A stretch of DNA of 64,000 bases from Paenibacillus sp. FSL R7-0345 (GCF_038595055.1 NZ_CP152002.1:452501-516500); one strand, 5' to 3'. Positions 1-9,473 are shown, counted from the first letter of the stretch. Numbers and translations are program-made. Notes: a model not told the origin generated them from the sequence alone.

Positions 1-947
1 AAATGATCGATTCCTTATCCGGTATTGTAGGAATGATTGATGCAGCAGTAGCTGAAGTGGCGATTTCTGCTAAGGGCTTGCTTGGATATGCCAATGAGTC
101 CTCCAACACCTCGGTGGAGATTGCTGAAGTGATCAAGGAAGTGGCTCAGGGTATGGAAGAGCAGTTCAAGGGCTCGGAGCAGTCTGCACGGGCTACGGAG
201 GAGATGGCGATCGGCCTGCAGCGGATTGCAGAATCTTCGGTTAATGTATCCGACCAGGCGGAAAGTGTGAACGTGGAGGTAGAAAACGGTTATCTGGGTA
301 TCCAGTCCACACTGGAGCAGATGCAGGTAATCAGTACGACGGCCGGCCAGACTTCAGAATTGATCGCAGCCCTTACCGAGCAGTCTGAGCAGATCGGGCA
401 GATTGTCGATGTCATCTCGGAAATTTCCAATCAGACCGGGCTGCTGTCGCTGAATGCTTCTATTGAAGCTGCCAGAGCAGGTGAACACGGCCGCGGCTTC
501 GGGGTGGTGGCGAATGAGGTGAAAAAGCTGGCTGAGCGCACGAATACGTCGATTGTGCATATTGTTGAGCTGATCCGGCAGATCCAGACCTCAACGGCAA
601 ATGCTGCTGCATCGATGGAGAAGAGCATTACGGAAATCGGTGACGGTATGGATAAAATGAACCATGTAGGCGCGGCGTTCGAGCATATCCGTTCCTCCAT
701 GCGTGAAGTTTCGCTGCAGATCCAGGATGTCTCCGCCATTAACGAGGAAATGTCTGCAGGGACTGAGGAGATTACGGCCTCCATTTCGGATATGCTGACC
801 ATTGCCAGAGCATCGGCGGAGAACTCCCAGCTGGTTGCTGAGGCATCTGTAGAACAGAGAGATCTGATGGGTAAGGTAGTTTCCGAAGCAGAGGGCCTGA
901 CAGCAATGATGGCTGAGCTGAAGGAAGAGGTCGGCAGATTCCGTTAA
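1..947 (+). CDS. Methyl-accepting chemotaxis protein, C-terminal part (5' end outside window)
   Basis: This is the cytoplasmic signalling domain of a chemoreceptor, which controls the CheA kinase through CheW. The hallmark hairpin tip is seen around residues 135-190 of the visible part: [20 protein letters not shown] followed by [20 protein letters not shown]. Long heptad-like helices flank it on both sides. No periplasmic sensor, membrane segment or HAMP domain is visible because the gene starts before the window; the ATG at base 3 is probably internal. The protein ends in EEVGRFR without a CheR/CheB tethering pentapeptide. A strong hairpin follows directly. The ligand cannot be inferred. 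Confidence 0.93.
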   Translation, partial: MIDSLSGIVGMIDAAVAEVAISAKGLLGYANESSNTSVEIAEVIKEVAQGMEEQFKGSEQSARATEEMAIGLQRIAESSVNVSDQAESVNVEVENGYLGIQSTLEQMQVISTTAGQTSELIAALTEQSEQIGQIVDVISEISNQTGLLSLNASIEAARAGEHGRGFGVVANEVKKLAERTNTSIVHIVELIRQIQTSTANAAASMEKSITEIGDGMDKMNHVGAAFEHIRSSMREVSLQIQDVSAINEEMSAGTEEITASISDMLTIARASAENSQLVAEASVEQRDLMGKVVSEAEGLTAMMAELKEEVGRFR

Positions 948-960
948 GCGTCTGTTATAA

Positions 961-1007
961 AAATAACCCCCTCCGCATACATCAATTGTGTGTGGAGGGG
1001 GTTATTT
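961..1007. terminator. Bidirectional intrinsic terminator between MCP and ldh
   Basis: A 14-bp perfect stem (AAATAACCCCCTCC at 961-974 paired with 994-1007) lies between convergent genes. The run of A before it and the T-rich arm after it give a U-tract on either strand, so it can end both transcripts. Confidence 0.85.
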
Positions 1008-1022
1008 GTGCAAAGATAAGTT

Positions 1023-1985
1023 CTACACGGTTTCCTCGAGCTGCAGGCTTTCGATACCGGCACGGATGATGCCGCAGGAGGTTTTGAATTTAGCCGCTTC
1101 CTGCTCGTTAAGATTCAGCTCCAGCAGCTCCTGAATGCCGCCGCCGCTGATAATTGCCGGGACGCCGGTGCACACATTGCTTTGCCCGTACTCCCCGTCC
1201 AGGATGGCTGAGACGGCGATGATTTTGTGCTCGTCATTGAGGATGGAGCGGGTGATATAAGCCAGCGCGCTGCCGATCCCGAAATGGGTCGAGCCCTTGC
1301 GGGTGAAGATTTCCCAGCCCGCATCCTTGGTCTTGCGGGCCAGATCATCGAGATCGAGGCTGCTGAACCGCTCCCGGTGCTGCTCCATAATCTGCAGCAG
1401 CGGCTTGCCGCCGATCGTGACATGGGACCAGGCGACGAACTGCGATTCACCGTGCTCGCCGAGAGCATAACCGTTGACGCTGCGCGGGTCAATCGAGAAC
1501 ACCTCGGAGAGCAGCGTCTTCAGCCGCGACGAGTCGATGGAGGTGCCGGTGCCGATAATGCGGTGGCGCGGGAGGCCGGACATTTTCCATACCATATATG
1601 TGACGATATCGACCGGATTGGCAGCTACCACAAAGATTCCGTCGAAGCCGCCGGCCATAATGTCAGTAACGATCTCTTTAGTGATAACGGCCGCGGCGTC
1701 CAGCACATCAAGCCTTGTCTGGCCGGGCTTCGGATTCGCGCCTGCCGTCAGGATGACTACATCCATACTGCCGCAATCACCGGCAGTACCGGCATAGACC
1801 CTGGTTCTGGTTCCTGTAAAATCCATGCAGTGCGAGAGGTCAAGCGCCTGCGCCATGGCCCGGTCATAGGTACGGTCGACCATCATGATCTCATCGCATA
1901 TGGCCTGATTGACCATGGAATAGGCACAGCTTGAACCTACATTTCCGGAGCCGACGATTGCCACTTTTCTCGATTTTGTTTTCAA
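1023..1985 (-). CDS. ldh: L-lactate dehydrogenase-type 2-hydroxyacid dehydrogenase
   Basis: NAD-dependent interconversion of pyruvate (or a related 2-oxoacid) and the L-hydroxyacid. The N-terminal Rossmann motif [17 protein letters not shown], the mobile-loop sequence PGQTRLDVL (Gln at the position that is Arg in malate dehydrogenases), [14 protein letters not shown] and the catalytic-His motif [11 protein letters not shown] are all present. The substrate-side sequence [12 protein letters not shown] differs from the usual GTVLDTARL of Bacillus LDH, so an L-2-hydroxyisocaproate-like specificity is possible. I prefer the TTG start at 1985, preceded by GAGGGTAAGG, over the GTG at 2000, which has no Shine-Dalgarno sequence. 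It appears monocistronic and converges on the chemoreceptor gene. Confidence 0.85.
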   Translation of the reverse strand: MKTKSRKVAIVGSGNVGSSCAYSMVNQAICDEIMMVDRTYDRAMAQALDLSHCMDFTGTRTRVYAGTAGDCGSMDVVILTAGANPKPGQTRLDVLDAAAVITKEIVTDIMAGGFDGIFVVAANPVDIVTYMVWKMSGLPRHRIIGTGTSIDSSRLKTLLSEVFSIDPRSVNGYALGEHGESQFVAWSHVTIGGKPLLQIMEQHRERFSSLDLDDLARKTKDAGWEIFTRKGSTHFGIGSALAYITRSILNDEHKIIAVSAILDGEYGQSNVCTGVPAIISGGGIQELLELNLNEQEAAKFKTSCGIIRAGIESLQLEETV

Positions 1986-2269
1986 TTGCCTTACCCTCAC
2001 TCTCTAAAAGTAAATACCCGGCTCCGCCTGTGGAAGCTGGAGGTTAAGTATATTTTCATTTTACCTGATCACACAGCAAGTTACCTGACATAGAAACGAC
2101 TATTATAGGCCGCTGTGTGGCTCTTTTGTCACATGATGGGCAGAAGGCGCCGATAAACCAGGCGTTTGAATATAAATATTATATGCGGGCGATGTTGAGA
2201 AGGGATATAAGTTGACAAACCTGCAGCAAATTATCTGGCTCCGGTTAACCGCGGCATCCCGTATAATAT

Positions 2270-2308
2270 AAAAGCATTCCCTATCCGGTGAGGATAAGAA
2301 ATGCTTTT
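2270..2308 (-). terminator. Terminator downstream of ccdC
   Basis: Stem AAAAGCATT (2270-2278) pairs with AATGCTTTT (2300-2308), extended inward by CTATCC/GGATAAG. On the minus strand it is followed by TTTTATATTAT. It lies in the 330-base gap between the ldh start and the ccdC stop; apart from it I see only the presumed ldh promoter region there. Confidence 0.7.
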
Positions 2309-2315
2309 TGCAGGT

Positions 2316-2825
2316 TTAGCTCCGCGGCTGCGGAACACGGGTCTGCGGCGGAGACATCAGGGTATAGCGCTTATACATGAACACCCGCCAGTGAAGGATC
2401 ATGCCGAAGGCCAGAATAAAGAACAGGCCGCCGGACTGCGGGACAGATACATACCGGTTGATGAATTCATGGAGCACGGTGCGGACAAGCAGCAGGCCGA
2501 GCAGTATAAAAGCGAAGCTCTTGGAACGCTGGGCATAAATCTGGCCTTCCCGTTCTTCAAATTTGGTGCTGCGCATCAGCGGATAAGCAAAGACGAACCA
2601 GCCGGCAAGAAACGCCAGCACCGCCCACCACCAGGGAAAGCGGACATCAGGTACCACGAACATGGCGAAGCCTGTGGACATGCCCAGTGGCGGAATCCAT
2701 ATTTTACGGAGGGTCACCGGCCGTTCGCTTGCCTTCAGACGGATAAAAATAACCATCAGCGCCATAAAAACCGCTCCCAGCGTGGAGCCTATATGCAGAA
2801 GCGAGGGATTGATATTGCCCATCAT
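2316..2825 (-). CDS. ccdC: CcdC-family (DUF1453) integral membrane protein
   Basis: A 169-residue protein with about five hydrophobic segments: near residues 12-28, 46-60, 64-82, 104-120 and 134-150. The N-terminal block (GSTLGAVFMALMVIFIRLKA then PPLGMSTGFAMFVVP) matches the Bacillus CcdC/YneJ family, named for the ccdA-associated locus of cytochrome c biogenesis. Family members are not strictly required for cytochrome c maturation, and the biochemical role is unknown. Here the gene stands alone, away from ccdA, so the link to heme proteins is by family name only. It has its own terminator. Confidence 0.75.
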   Translation of the reverse strand: MMGNINPSLLHIGSTLGAVFMALMVIFIRLKASERPVTLRKIWIPPLGMSTGFAMFVVPDVRFPWWWAVLAFLAGWFVFAYPLMRSTKFEEREGQIYAQRSKSFAFILLGLLLVRTVLHEFINRYVSVPQSGGLFFILAFGMILHWRVFMYKRYTLMSPPQTRVPQPRS

Positions 2826-2911
2826 ACACGTTCCTCTCTGTGATTTGTGTCACTTATTTCTACATTATAGCAGAAAAATCTTTGCAAACAGAATGCGGGG
2901 TAAGCCGATCC

Positions 2912-2954
2912 GCACAAGAAACCCGCCAGGAATATCCTGGCGGGTTTCTTGTGC
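2912..2954. terminator. Long palindromic terminator downstream of the GlsB-like gene
   Basis: A 20-bp perfect stem with a 3-base loop runs from GCACAAGAAACCCGCCAGGA (2912-2931) to 2935-2954. The stem carries internal U-rich arms (TTTCTT) on either strand, so it can serve as terminator for the minus-strand gene at 3002-3262. Confidence 0.75.
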
Positions 2955-3001
2955 AAATTATGCGTTATAACTGTATCAAGGGTTACCCTTGAATGCTCAG
3001 C

Positions 3002-3262
3002 TTAAGAGCGGCTGCGTCCGCCAACCGAACGCAGAATCAGGCTGACGATTGCAATCAGGATTACTGCACCGATGATGGATTGGAAGACATAGAAGTCACT
3101 GATTCTTGGTCCCCACTCGCCCAGCAGCATACCGCCGAGCCATGAGCCAAGGATACCGGCGATAATGTTACCGATGATGCCTCCCGGAATGTCTCTGCCC
3201 ATAATTAGTCCTGCCAGCCACCCAATCACGCCGCCTACGATCAACATCCATAGAAAACTCAT
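3002..3262 (-). CDS. GlsB/YeaQ/YmgE-family stress-response membrane protein
   Basis: An 86-residue, glycine-rich protein with three hydrophobic helices (about 4-22, 28-47 and 58-78). The family signature GGVIGWLAGLIMGRDIPGGI followed by IGNIIAGILGSWLGG is clear. Members are small membrane proteins ('transglycosylase-associated' in older annotation) often induced by general stress; the molecular function is not established. A good Shine-Dalgarno (AAAGGAGC) precedes the ATG. A sigma-B-like promoter candidate lies about 50 bases upstream, which would fit the stress role. Confidence 0.88.
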   Translation of the reverse strand: MSFLWMLIVGGVIGWLAGLIMGRDIPGGIIGNIIAGILGSWLGGMLLGEWGPRISDFYVFQSIIGAVILIAIVSLILRSVGGRSRS

Positions 3263-3312
3263 TTTGCTTCAGCTCCTTTTGTGTTTGTTCGTGTTACCTT
3301 CGATGGTTACTA

Positions 3313-3337
3313 TTAACCTCAAGCAATGCGTTTAAAC
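3313..3337 (-). promoter_or_regulatory. Candidate sigma-B-type promoter for the GlsB-like gene
   Basis: Reading the minus strand, GTTTAA (3337-3332) is followed after 13 bases by GGTTAA (3318-3313). The Bacillus sigma-B consensus is GTTTAA-N13-15-GGGTAT, so the -35 is exact and the -10 matches four of six positions. The location and gene type fit, but the -10 is imperfect. Confidence 0.35.
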
Positions 3338-3544
3338 CATGTGGATAAATTTGTATTGACAAGCCGGTTTGTCTGTTTAGTGTGCCCTGAAAATGGCTGT
3401 TTAACAATGGTTATGTCCCGGGTATATAAACATGTTATATTGATTTAAGACGCTTAAAGCAGAGGCAATCTGTGCGCTACAGGGTAAATATTATGTGAGC
3501 AAAAGCCATTATAGAATGCAGTTTATTGTAAAGGGGAGACGGAT

Positions 3545-4600
3545 ATGAAGCAGCCTAATGAAGTGCTATTTTACATCGGTACATATAATACAAAAGAAAA
3601 CGAAGCCATTTTGCTGGGAGCTCTGAATAAGGATACAGGCGAGATGCGGGTGCTGGGCGGAAACAAAGGGATTGAGAATCCATCCTATCTGGCAGTAAAC
3701 AGCTCAGGGACTGTAGTCTATGCGGCAAGCGAGCAGGATGAAGGCGAAGTTCATGCCTTTTCCGTTGAGGCCGGCACGGGAGCGCTGCAGCCTCTGGGCA
3801 GCAGAAGCACGGACGGCGGGGCGCCCTGTTATGTCTCGGTTTCCCCGCAGGGTGACTACATATTTGTGGCCAATTACACCGGCGGCAATGTCAATGCCTT
3901 CCCGGTTCAAGCGGACGGCTCACTCGGGGAAATGTCCAGCCAGGTCAAGCATGAGGGCTCGGGAATCCGTCAGGACAGGCAGGATGCACCGCATACACAC
4001 TCGATCATCCCGGACAGTACCGGAGAGCGGGTGCTGGTATGTGATCTGGGGATTGACCAGGTGCTGATCTACCGCCTTGAGGACGGCAAGCTGGTTACAC
4101 ACCGCGAGGTCAATCTGCCGCCGGGATCAGGTCCCCGCCATCTGGCAGTTCATCCGTCGAATCAATGGATCTATCTTATTAACGAGCTGAACAGTACAAT
4201 AACGGTGTTTGCTAATAATGAACAGCAGGGCGATTTGAAGCTGCTGCAGAGCATCAGCTCGCTGCCGGAGCATTACCCGGCGGGCAGTGATGACACGGCT
4301 GCAGATATACATGTGTCACCGTGCGGACGGTTCCTGTATGCATCCAACCGTGGACATGACAGTATCGGACTGTTCTATATTAATGCGGAAACCGGCTTGC
4401 TGGAAGCGGGCGACTGGGTGATGTCGGGCGGGCGGACACCGCGTAATTTCGCCATCACCTCTGGTATGCTGCTTGCTGCCAACCAGGACAGCAGCAATAT
4501 CGTTTCTTTCCGGATCGACAAGGAGAGCGGCCGGCTGATTCCTACCGGTAATGAACTGGAGGTTACTGCTCCGGTCTGCCTGGTTCCGCTGCCGGTATAG
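3545..4600 (+). CDS. pgl: 6-phosphogluconolactonase, lactonase (beta-propeller) family
   Basis: A 351-residue cytosolic protein of the seven-bladed propeller lactonase family (YkgB/Pgl type), which hydrolyses 6-phosphogluconolactone in the oxidative pentose phosphate pathway. Family repeats are visible: YIGTYN at the start, NPSYLAVNSSGTVVYAASE, YVSVSPQGDYIFVANY, PHTHSIIPDSTGERVLVCD, GPRHLAVHPSNQWIYLINE and DIHVSPCGRFLYASNRGHDS. The length is normal. A Shine-Dalgarno AAAGGGGAGA lies 6 bases before the ATG. It is a single gene ending in a strong terminator and is not linked to zwf or gnd here. Confidence 0.88.
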   Translation: MKQPNEVLFYIGTYNTKENEAILLGALNKDTGEMRVLGGNKGIENPSYLAVNSSGTVVYAASEQDEGEVHAFSVEAGTGALQPLGSRSTDGGAPCYVSVSPQGDYIFVANYTGGNVNAFPVQADGSLGEMSSQVKHEGSGIRQDRQDAPHTHSIIPDSTGERVLVCDLGIDQVLIYRLEDGKLVTHREVNLPPGSGPRHLAVHPSNQWIYLINELNSTITVFANNEQQGDLKLLQSISSLPEHYPAGSDDTAADIHVSPCGRFLYASNRGHDSIGLFYINAETGLLEAGDWVMSGGRTPRNFAITSGMLLAANQDSSNIVSFRIDKESGRLIPTGNELEVTAPVCLVPLPV

Positions 4601-4607
4601 CAACAAT

Positions 4608-4644
4608 AAGGGCCTCCTCTGCAGCCGGCTGCAGGGAGGCCCTT
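4608..4644. terminator. Bidirectional terminator between pgl and the alpha/beta hydrolase gene
   Basis: Stem AAGGGCCTCC (4608-4617) pairs with GGAGGCCCTT (4635-4644); an inner CTGCAGCCGGCTGCAG forms the top. It separates two convergent genes. The flanks are only modestly T-rich. Confidence 0.7.
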
Positions 4645-4673
4645 AAGCAATATTTATAGAGAATAAGGGCAAA

Positions 4674-6974
4674 CTACTGTAATCTGCCGGGGGCTTCATC
4701 TCCAGTGTAGAAGCCGATATCATCCAGCATGATCCGGTCACCTTCCTCTTGCAGATAGAAGGTGATTTCGGTTAATTCACCGGGGTTAAGCGCAGGTTCT
4801 TCCTCCAGGAAGCTCTCAAAAGGCAGCTCATAGGTCTGGAATACAGCCTCTGACAGATCGCCGTATTTGCCGTCGCTGACCCGCTCCTCCAGCCAGGGGC
4901 TAATGGTGAACTCGGTCTGCGGCAGCGGAAGGATATCCATTACTTCATCCAGCGGCAGGCGGGCGCTGACATCATTGCTGTCAGTCAATTCAACCTCGAC
5001 ATCCGGAGCCGGAGCAGCGGCAGACGCACTATCAGATTCGCTGTCCTCTGCCGGCAAGTCGGCATTGCGGTTCGCCATGGAGAAGGTCAGCCCGGCTGCA
5101 CCTGATCCGGCAAGCTCCCGGACTATACTGTCCTTAAGCGTAATGCTGTAGGAGCCTGCTTCATCTCCGGCATCGTGTTCAAGCAGAAGGCCGTATGTCG
5201 ATTTGCCCTTGGACTCGCGGTCCTTGGCCGTTTCCTCGATCCATCCGAGACCGGTCACTGCGGCTGTACCGCCTGTCACCGTGTTCTTGTTGCGGTCCTC
5301 GTCGTAATTGGCTACCGGAATAAACCCGCCGCTCTGGAAGCGGCTGTAATAGGCTGTATCCGGCAGCCACTGCAGGCCGCTGCGGTAATCACGGAACAGG
5401 TCCTGATATTGGCTTTGCCCGTGCAGTGTAGCCTCCAGGAAGGCTGATACATATACCTTGGCAATCTGCCGCTGTTCATTTCCGTCCATAATCTGAGCCC
5501 GGTTTAAAAATAATCCGGCCGGCAGGGACTGGTCATACAGCCCCCAGTCCGTATTGAACTGGCTGTGGTTGGCATCGGCGATATAGAGTGAGCTCTTGAA
5601 GGCTGTTGATCCGCTGGTGTAGCTGGAACGTATATATTGCCGGTCCCCGTAGAAGTCATGCACATCACCGTCCCTTGCGCCCTGCAGTGTCAGATAGTTT
5701 ACATCCTTTAGCCGGGCCTGCTGGTCGTCGATGGCTTTATCGGTCGGAGCCAGGGCAATAACGGAAGAGATGGTGAACTGGTCTGTTACTGCCAGTACAG
5801 GATCATCCTTGAACCAGCGCGATGCATCGGCAGCCATGGCGACCGCCTGGCCGCCGCGGCTGTGGCCCAGGAGGGCTGTTTTGGAATAATCGACCTTCTG
5901 GTAGAACGGATTTCCCGGCTGCTCCGCATAGGTTCCGATCTGCTCCAGATGCTTCAGAATCATCCACGTCCGCACCTTGAAGTCATTGTCAGGAATGCCG
6001 GACCAGGCCGAGTAATTGAGAAAGTTCTCATCCACCGAGACGGCGATGAAGCCGCGGCTGGCCAGCAGCTCACCCAGATAGGCGTAACCCTCCTCAGAGT
6101 AATCCTCCATCATGTGGTTGCCGTGCACCATCATCACAAGCGGGAAGGGGCCTTCTCCCTCAGGCATCCACACCTGGGCATTAAGCGGAAGCGCGTTGTA
6201 ATCAAATCCCCAGAAAATCGTGCGCAGCTTGGGCCAGTTTTTAATGAAGGCTGAGGCATCGGCAGAAGCGGATATCAGGCCGACGTCCTTGCCATACCCG
6301 GCCCGGTGCAGGTCTTCTCCGCTCCCGTAAGTGAAGGGTTCATAGCTGTAGCTGCCCGGTGCTGCGGGGTCGGCTCCATGAACAGGAGTGACATCTCCGG
6401 CTGCGGCCGTTAAGGTGTCCGTTGCAGGCTGACTTAGTCCGGCGCCATAGAGCGGCAGCGGGGCCAGCAAAATAGCTGCAGCCAGCAGCACGCCAGAGAC
6501 GGTCCGCCTGCTCCGCAGCAGGCCTGCCGATAAACCGCCGGCCGCTCCAATCAGAGCAGCAATGGCGGCAATGACCGCAGCTGCTTCAATTGCCAGACCT
6601 CCAAAGTACAGGATGAGCAGCACAGCTCCGTAGGTACTTAAGAGGGTACCGGCAAACAGCTTGGGAAAGCGGAAGCCGGCCAGCGACAGCAGCAGGGCCA
6701 GAAGGTTACCGGCGAGTGCCAGCACAATCGTTCCGGCTCCTGCGGCCAGTATAATATCCGCCGGGGTTCCCATACCTGTCGGAATACCCAGAACGGCAAT
6801 AATAAAAGACAGCGTACATATTGTCCAGGGACCAGCCAGTGCCGTCCTCCATAATGTTGTATCGTACGCATAAGTCAGCATGATCCGTCTGCCCAGTTCC
6901 CCGAATATGCGCCTGATCAGCCGCGGTCTTTGCGGCTGGGGCAGCTGTGGAGCATATTCCAAATCCATTCCCAT
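4674..6974 (-). CDS. Membrane-anchored alpha/beta hydrolase (dienelactone hydrolase/chlorophyllase-like)
   Basis: A 766-residue fusion. Residues about 45-180 contain five or six hydrophobic helices and form a membrane domain. Residues about 210-560 are an alpha/beta hydrolase: oxyanion-loop motif VMMVHGNHMMED, nucleophile elbow ALLGHSRGGQA (Ser near 369) and a late His in DANHSQFNTDWG. The C-terminal 200 residues have beta-rich spacing and end in a module reading PALNPGELTEITFYLQEEGD that I cannot assign. The catalytic domain follows the helices, so it probably works at the outer face, as an esterase or lipase of unknown substrate. The ATG follows GGGGGAT. The gene stands alone, converges on pgl, and is divergent from the sulfate operon. 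Confidence 0.75.
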   Translation of the reverse strand: MGMDLEYAPQLPQPQRPRLIRRIFGELGRRIMLTYAYDTTLWRTALAGPWTICTLSFIIAVLGIPTGMGTPADIILAAGAGTIVLALAGNLLALLLSLAGFRFPKLFAGTLLSTYGAVLLILYFGGLAIEAAAVIAAIAALIGAAGGLSAGLLRSRRTVSGVLLAAAILLAPLPLYGAGLSQPATDTLTAAAGDVTPVHGADPAAPGSYSYEPFTYGSGEDLHRAGYGKDVGLISASADASAFIKNWPKLRTIFWGFDYNALPLNAQVWMPEGEGPFPLVMMVHGNHMMEDYSEEGYAYLGELLASRGFIAVSVDENFLNYSAWSGIPDNDFKVRTWMILKHLEQIGTYAEQPGNPFYQKVDYSKTALLGHSRGGQAVAMAADASRWFKDDPVLAVTDQFTISSVIALAPTDKAIDDQQARLKDVNYLTLQGARDGDVHDFYGDRQYIRSSYTSGSTAFKSSLYIADANHSQFNTDWGLYDQSLPAGLFLNRAQIMDGNEQRQIAKVYVSAFLEATLHGQSQYQDLFRDYRSGLQWLPDTAYYSRFQSGGFIPVANYDEDRNKNTVTGGTAAVTGLGWIEETAKDRESKGKSTYGLLLEHDAGDEAGSYSITLKDSIVRELAGSGAAGLTFSMANRNADLPAEDSESDSASAAAPAPDVEVELTDSNDVSARLPLDEVMDILPLPQTEFTISPWLEERVSDGKYGDLSEAVFQTYELPFESFLEEEPALNPGELTEITFYLQEEGDRIMLDDIGFYTGDEAPGRLQ

Positions 6975-7118
6975 GTTTTATCCCCCATAAGATGTAGCAA
7001 TAATAATACTTTACAGCTTTTGCAGCTTTGATAACAAGCGGGTCTTGCAGGAACAACCGCCATTTGCTTCCCGCAGAAAGAGCAGAGTACAATCTTGAAG
7101 CCATTTTGAAAAAAAGAT

Positions 7119-7147
7119 TTGACAGGTGGCAGAGATTTCAGTATTAT
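7119..7147 (+). promoter_or_regulatory. Sigma-A promoter of the sulfate uptake operon
   Basis: TTGACA (7119-7124), a 17-base spacer and TATTAT (7142-7147) form a near-consensus promoter. An imperfect inverted repeat, CCTAC-TAAACG-GGTAGG, followed by AATAATT, covers about 7157-7180, just at the expected start site. That is a plausible repressor site: its AGGAAT half resembles Bacillus CymR sites, but the regulator assignment is inference. Confidence 0.7.
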
Positions 7148-7203
7148 GTGTCTAAACCTACTAAACGGGTAGGAATAATTAAATAAAATGTTCTTACCGT
7201 ACA

Positions 7204-7293
7204 GACGGAGGAGCGCCCGCTTGAAGCAAGCAGACACGTGTCTACACGACCGGTTTGACCTGCGATATGTGGGCATTCCTGCGTCTTTTTTTT
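7204..7293 (+). promoter_or_regulatory. Structured 5' leader ending in a U8 run, upstream of the sulfate-binding protein gene
   Basis: GACGGAGGAGCGCCC (7204-7218) can pair with GGGCATTCCTGCGTC (7271-7285), 13 of 15 positions including one G-U. Eight T follow at 7286-7293. Inside the closing stem lie a GCTTG-AAG-CAAGC hairpin (7219-7231), an AGACACGTGTCT hairpin (7232-7243) and GGT-TTG-ACC. This is a multibranch element closed by a terminator-like stem, 50-60 bases before the start codon. It matches no riboswitch consensus I can recall; I see no SAM or T-box core. A simple attenuator is the alternative. Confidence 0.5.
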
Positions 7294-7351
7294 CTACTAC
7301 CATGAGCTTCAGAGGCATTTCTATATTAATAATTATGGGGGAGTGGTTGGA

Positions 7352-8476
7352 ATGAAGAAAGGGATCAAGAAGGGGCTTCTCGCCGGATTTACATTAATGC
7401 TGACGGCAGGGCTCACTGCTTGCGGGAGCAACGGTAATACGAATAACAGTGCCAATTCAGCGGCCAATGCAGCTGAAGCAACGAATGCGGCAAATAATGC
7501 AGCTGCTACAGCCGAGGCGACCAAAGCACCGGCAAAAGATCCGGTGGAGCTGCTGAATGTCTCCTATGACCCTACACGCGAGCTGTATGAGAACTATAAC
7601 AAGGCTTTTGCTGCTTATTGGGAGCAGGAAACCGGCCAGAAGGTAACCGTTAAACAGTCTCATGGCGGTTCCGGGGCGCAGAGCCGGGCGGTGCTTGAGG
7701 GGCTGGAGGCGGATGTAGTGACCCTTGCGCTTGGTTATGACATTGATGCGCTGGCTGATAAAGGGCTGATTAATGAAGGCTGGGAGAGCAAGTTCGAGCA
7801 TAACAGCTCGCCGTACACCTCCACCATCGTGTTCCTGGTGCGCAAGGGCAATCCGAAGGGCATCAAGGACTGGCCGGATCTGCTGAAAGAAGGCGTGGAG
7901 GTTATCACTCCGAATCCGAAAACCTCCGGCGGTGCACGCTGGAACTATCTGGCGGCATGGGGCTATGCGCTGGATAACAACAATAACGATGAAGCCAAGG
8001 CGCAGGAATTTGTCCAGGAGCTGTTCAAGCATGTGCCGGTACTGGATACCGGGGCGCGCGGAGCAACGACAACCTTTGTAGAACGCGGCATCGGCGACGT
8101 GCTGCTGGCCTGGGAGAATGAAGCCTATCTGTCCATCAAGGAGCTGGGTCCGGACAAATTCGAAATCGTGAACCCGTCCGAGAGCATTCTGGCAGAGCCG
8201 CCGGTTGCCATCGTGGACAAAACCGTCGATAAGCGGGGAACCCGTGAGGTATCTGAAGCCTATCTGAACTATCTTTACACTGAGGAAGGCCAGAAAATCG
8301 CCGCAGAGAACTACTACCGCCCGACACTGGAAAGTGTGAAGGAGCAGTTCAAGGACCAGTTCCCGGAGATCAAGCTGTTCACCCTGGCCGAGAAGTTCGG
8401 TACCTGGAAAGAAACGCAGGAGAAGCACTTTAACGACGGCGGAATCTTCGACAAGATTTATGTGCCGGGAAGCTAA
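7352..8476 (+). CDS. Sulfate ABC transporter substrate-binding lipoprotein (Sbp/CysP family)
   Basis: A 374-residue extracytoplasmic binding protein delivering sulfate or thiosulfate to CysT/CysW. The lipobox LTACGS gives lipidated Cys near residue 23, followed by a roughly 35-residue Asn/Ala-rich linker. Family motifs are [77 protein letters not shown] and [12 protein letters not shown] 7352 is chosen because GGGGGAG lies 8 bases upstream; the GTG at 7343 overlaps that site. It is the first gene of the operon. A downstream hairpin may keep its transcript more abundant than the permease part. Confidence 0.92.
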   Translation: MKKGIKKGLLAGFTLMLTAGLTACGSNGNTNNSANSAANAAEATNAANNAAATAEATKAPAKDPVELLNVSYDPTRELYENYNKAFAAYWEQETGQKVTVKQSHGGSGAQSRAVLEGLEADVVTLALGYDIDALADKGLINEGWESKFEHNSSPYTSTIVFLVRKGNPKGIKDWPDLLKEGVEVITPNPKTSGGARWNYLAAWGYALDNNNNDEAKAQEFVQELFKHVPVLDTGARGATTTFVERGIGDVLLAWENEAYLSIKELGPDKFEIVNPSESILAEPPVAIVDKTVDKRGTREVSEAYLNYLYTEEGQKIAAENYYRPTLESVKEQFKDQFPEIKLFTLAEKFGTWKETQEKHFNDGGIFDKIYVPGS

Positions 8477-8504
8477 TATAACGGATACTGACCGCAATAA
8501 CCGG

Positions 8505-8530
8505 ATGCCTCAGCCAAAGAGCTGGGGCAT
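8505..8530 (+). other. Intercistronic hairpin between binding protein and cysT
   Basis: ATGCCTCAGC (8505-8514) pairs over ten bases with GCTGGGGCAT (8521-8530) with one G-U pair. No U-run follows, so it is more likely a 3'-end-protecting or partial read-through structure, giving excess binding-protein message, than a full terminator. Confidence 0.55.
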
Positions 8531-8616
8531 TCGTGAATGTACGGGCCTGGGGAGCCTGCTCCGTCAGGGAAGCTGATCGGCGGGCAAGCCGAAGGCAGGA
8601 AAGGATGGGTGCTTAG

Positions 8617-9456
8617 ATGAATGTCATTTCTACGACTGCGGCACGGCGCAAGGTGCTTCCGGGCTTCGGCATTACGATGGGGTACAGTGTACTGTACCTG
8701 AGTCTGGTGGTGCTGTTGCCGTTATCTGCGCTGCTCATTAATTCAACAGGGCTGAGCTGGGCCAAGTTTTGGGATATTGCCACTGATCCCCGGGTGCTGG
8801 CCTCCTACCGTATCAGCATAGGTACTGCTGCAGCTGCAGCATTGGCGAATGCCTTTTTTGGCCTGCTGATGGCCTGGGTGCTGGTGCGTTATGAGTTTCC
8901 GGGCAAAAGAATGTTCGACGCTCTTATTGATCTTCCGTTTGCCCTGCCGACTGCGGTTGCCGGCGTTTCCCTGACCGCACTTTATTCCCAGAATGGCTGG
9001 ATCGGCTCTTTGTTTGCGCCGTACGGCTTCAAAATTGCCTTTACCCCGCTTGGAATCACGCTGGCGCTGATGTTCATCGGGATTCCTTTTGTCGTGCGGA
9101 CTGTCCAGCCGGTGCTTGAAGACCTGGACCGCGACATGGAGGAGGCCGCAGCAACACTTGGCGCAAGACGCGGCAGGACTTTTCTGCGGATCATTCTGCC
9201 CGAGGTGTTTCCTGCACTGCTTACCGGCTTCGCGCTGGCGTTTGCCCGGGGAATCGGTGAATATGGCTCTGTCGTCTTTATCTCCGGCAACATGCCGATG
9301 CGGACGGAGATTGCCCCGCTGCTGATCATGTCCAAGCTGGAGCAGTTTGACTATGCCGGAGCGACTGCGGTGGCGCTGCTGCTGCTGCTGATTTCTTTTC
9401 TGATGCTGCTGGTTATTAACCTGCTTCAGCGCTGGGCCCGCAAAACATCACGTTAG
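8617..9456 (+). CDS. cysT: Sulfate ABC transporter permease CysT
   Basis: A 279-residue inner-membrane permease with six predicted helices. The coupling-loop (EAA) motif [20 protein letters not shown] is at about residues 172-191. Strong family matches are [19 protein letters not shown] and [22 protein letters not shown], both typical of CysT/CysU. It pairs with CysW to form the channel. The gap after the binding protein is 140 bases and contains a hairpin; cysW follows after 17 bases. No ATPase gene is in the operon, so the motor subunit must come from elsewhere. Confidence 0.93.
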   Translation: MNVISTTAARRKVLPGFGITMGYSVLYLSLVVLLPLSALLINSTGLSWAKFWDIATDPRVLASYRISIGTAAAAALANAFFGLLMAWVLVRYEFPGKRMFDALIDLPFALPTAVAGVSLTALYSQNGWIGSLFAPYGFKIAFTPLGITLALMFIGIPFVVRTVQPVLEDLDRDMEEAAATLGARRGRTFLRIILPEVFPALLTGFALAFARGIGEYGSVVFISGNMPMRTEIAPLLIMSKLEQFDYAGATAVALLLLLISFLMLLVINLLQRWARKTSR

Positions 9457-9473
9457 AATAAGGAGGAATGAAC

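Noticed and set aside
2200-2270. Plus-strand promoter TTGACA...TATAAT before the ccdC terminator
   Set aside because: The two hexamers are about 46 bases apart and no plus-strand gene follows.
6917-7318. 133-residue minus-strand open frame upstream of the sulfate operon
   Set aside because: It overlaps the hydrolase gene start, the sigma-A promoter and the structured leader, has no ribosome-binding site, and its composition is unlike protein.
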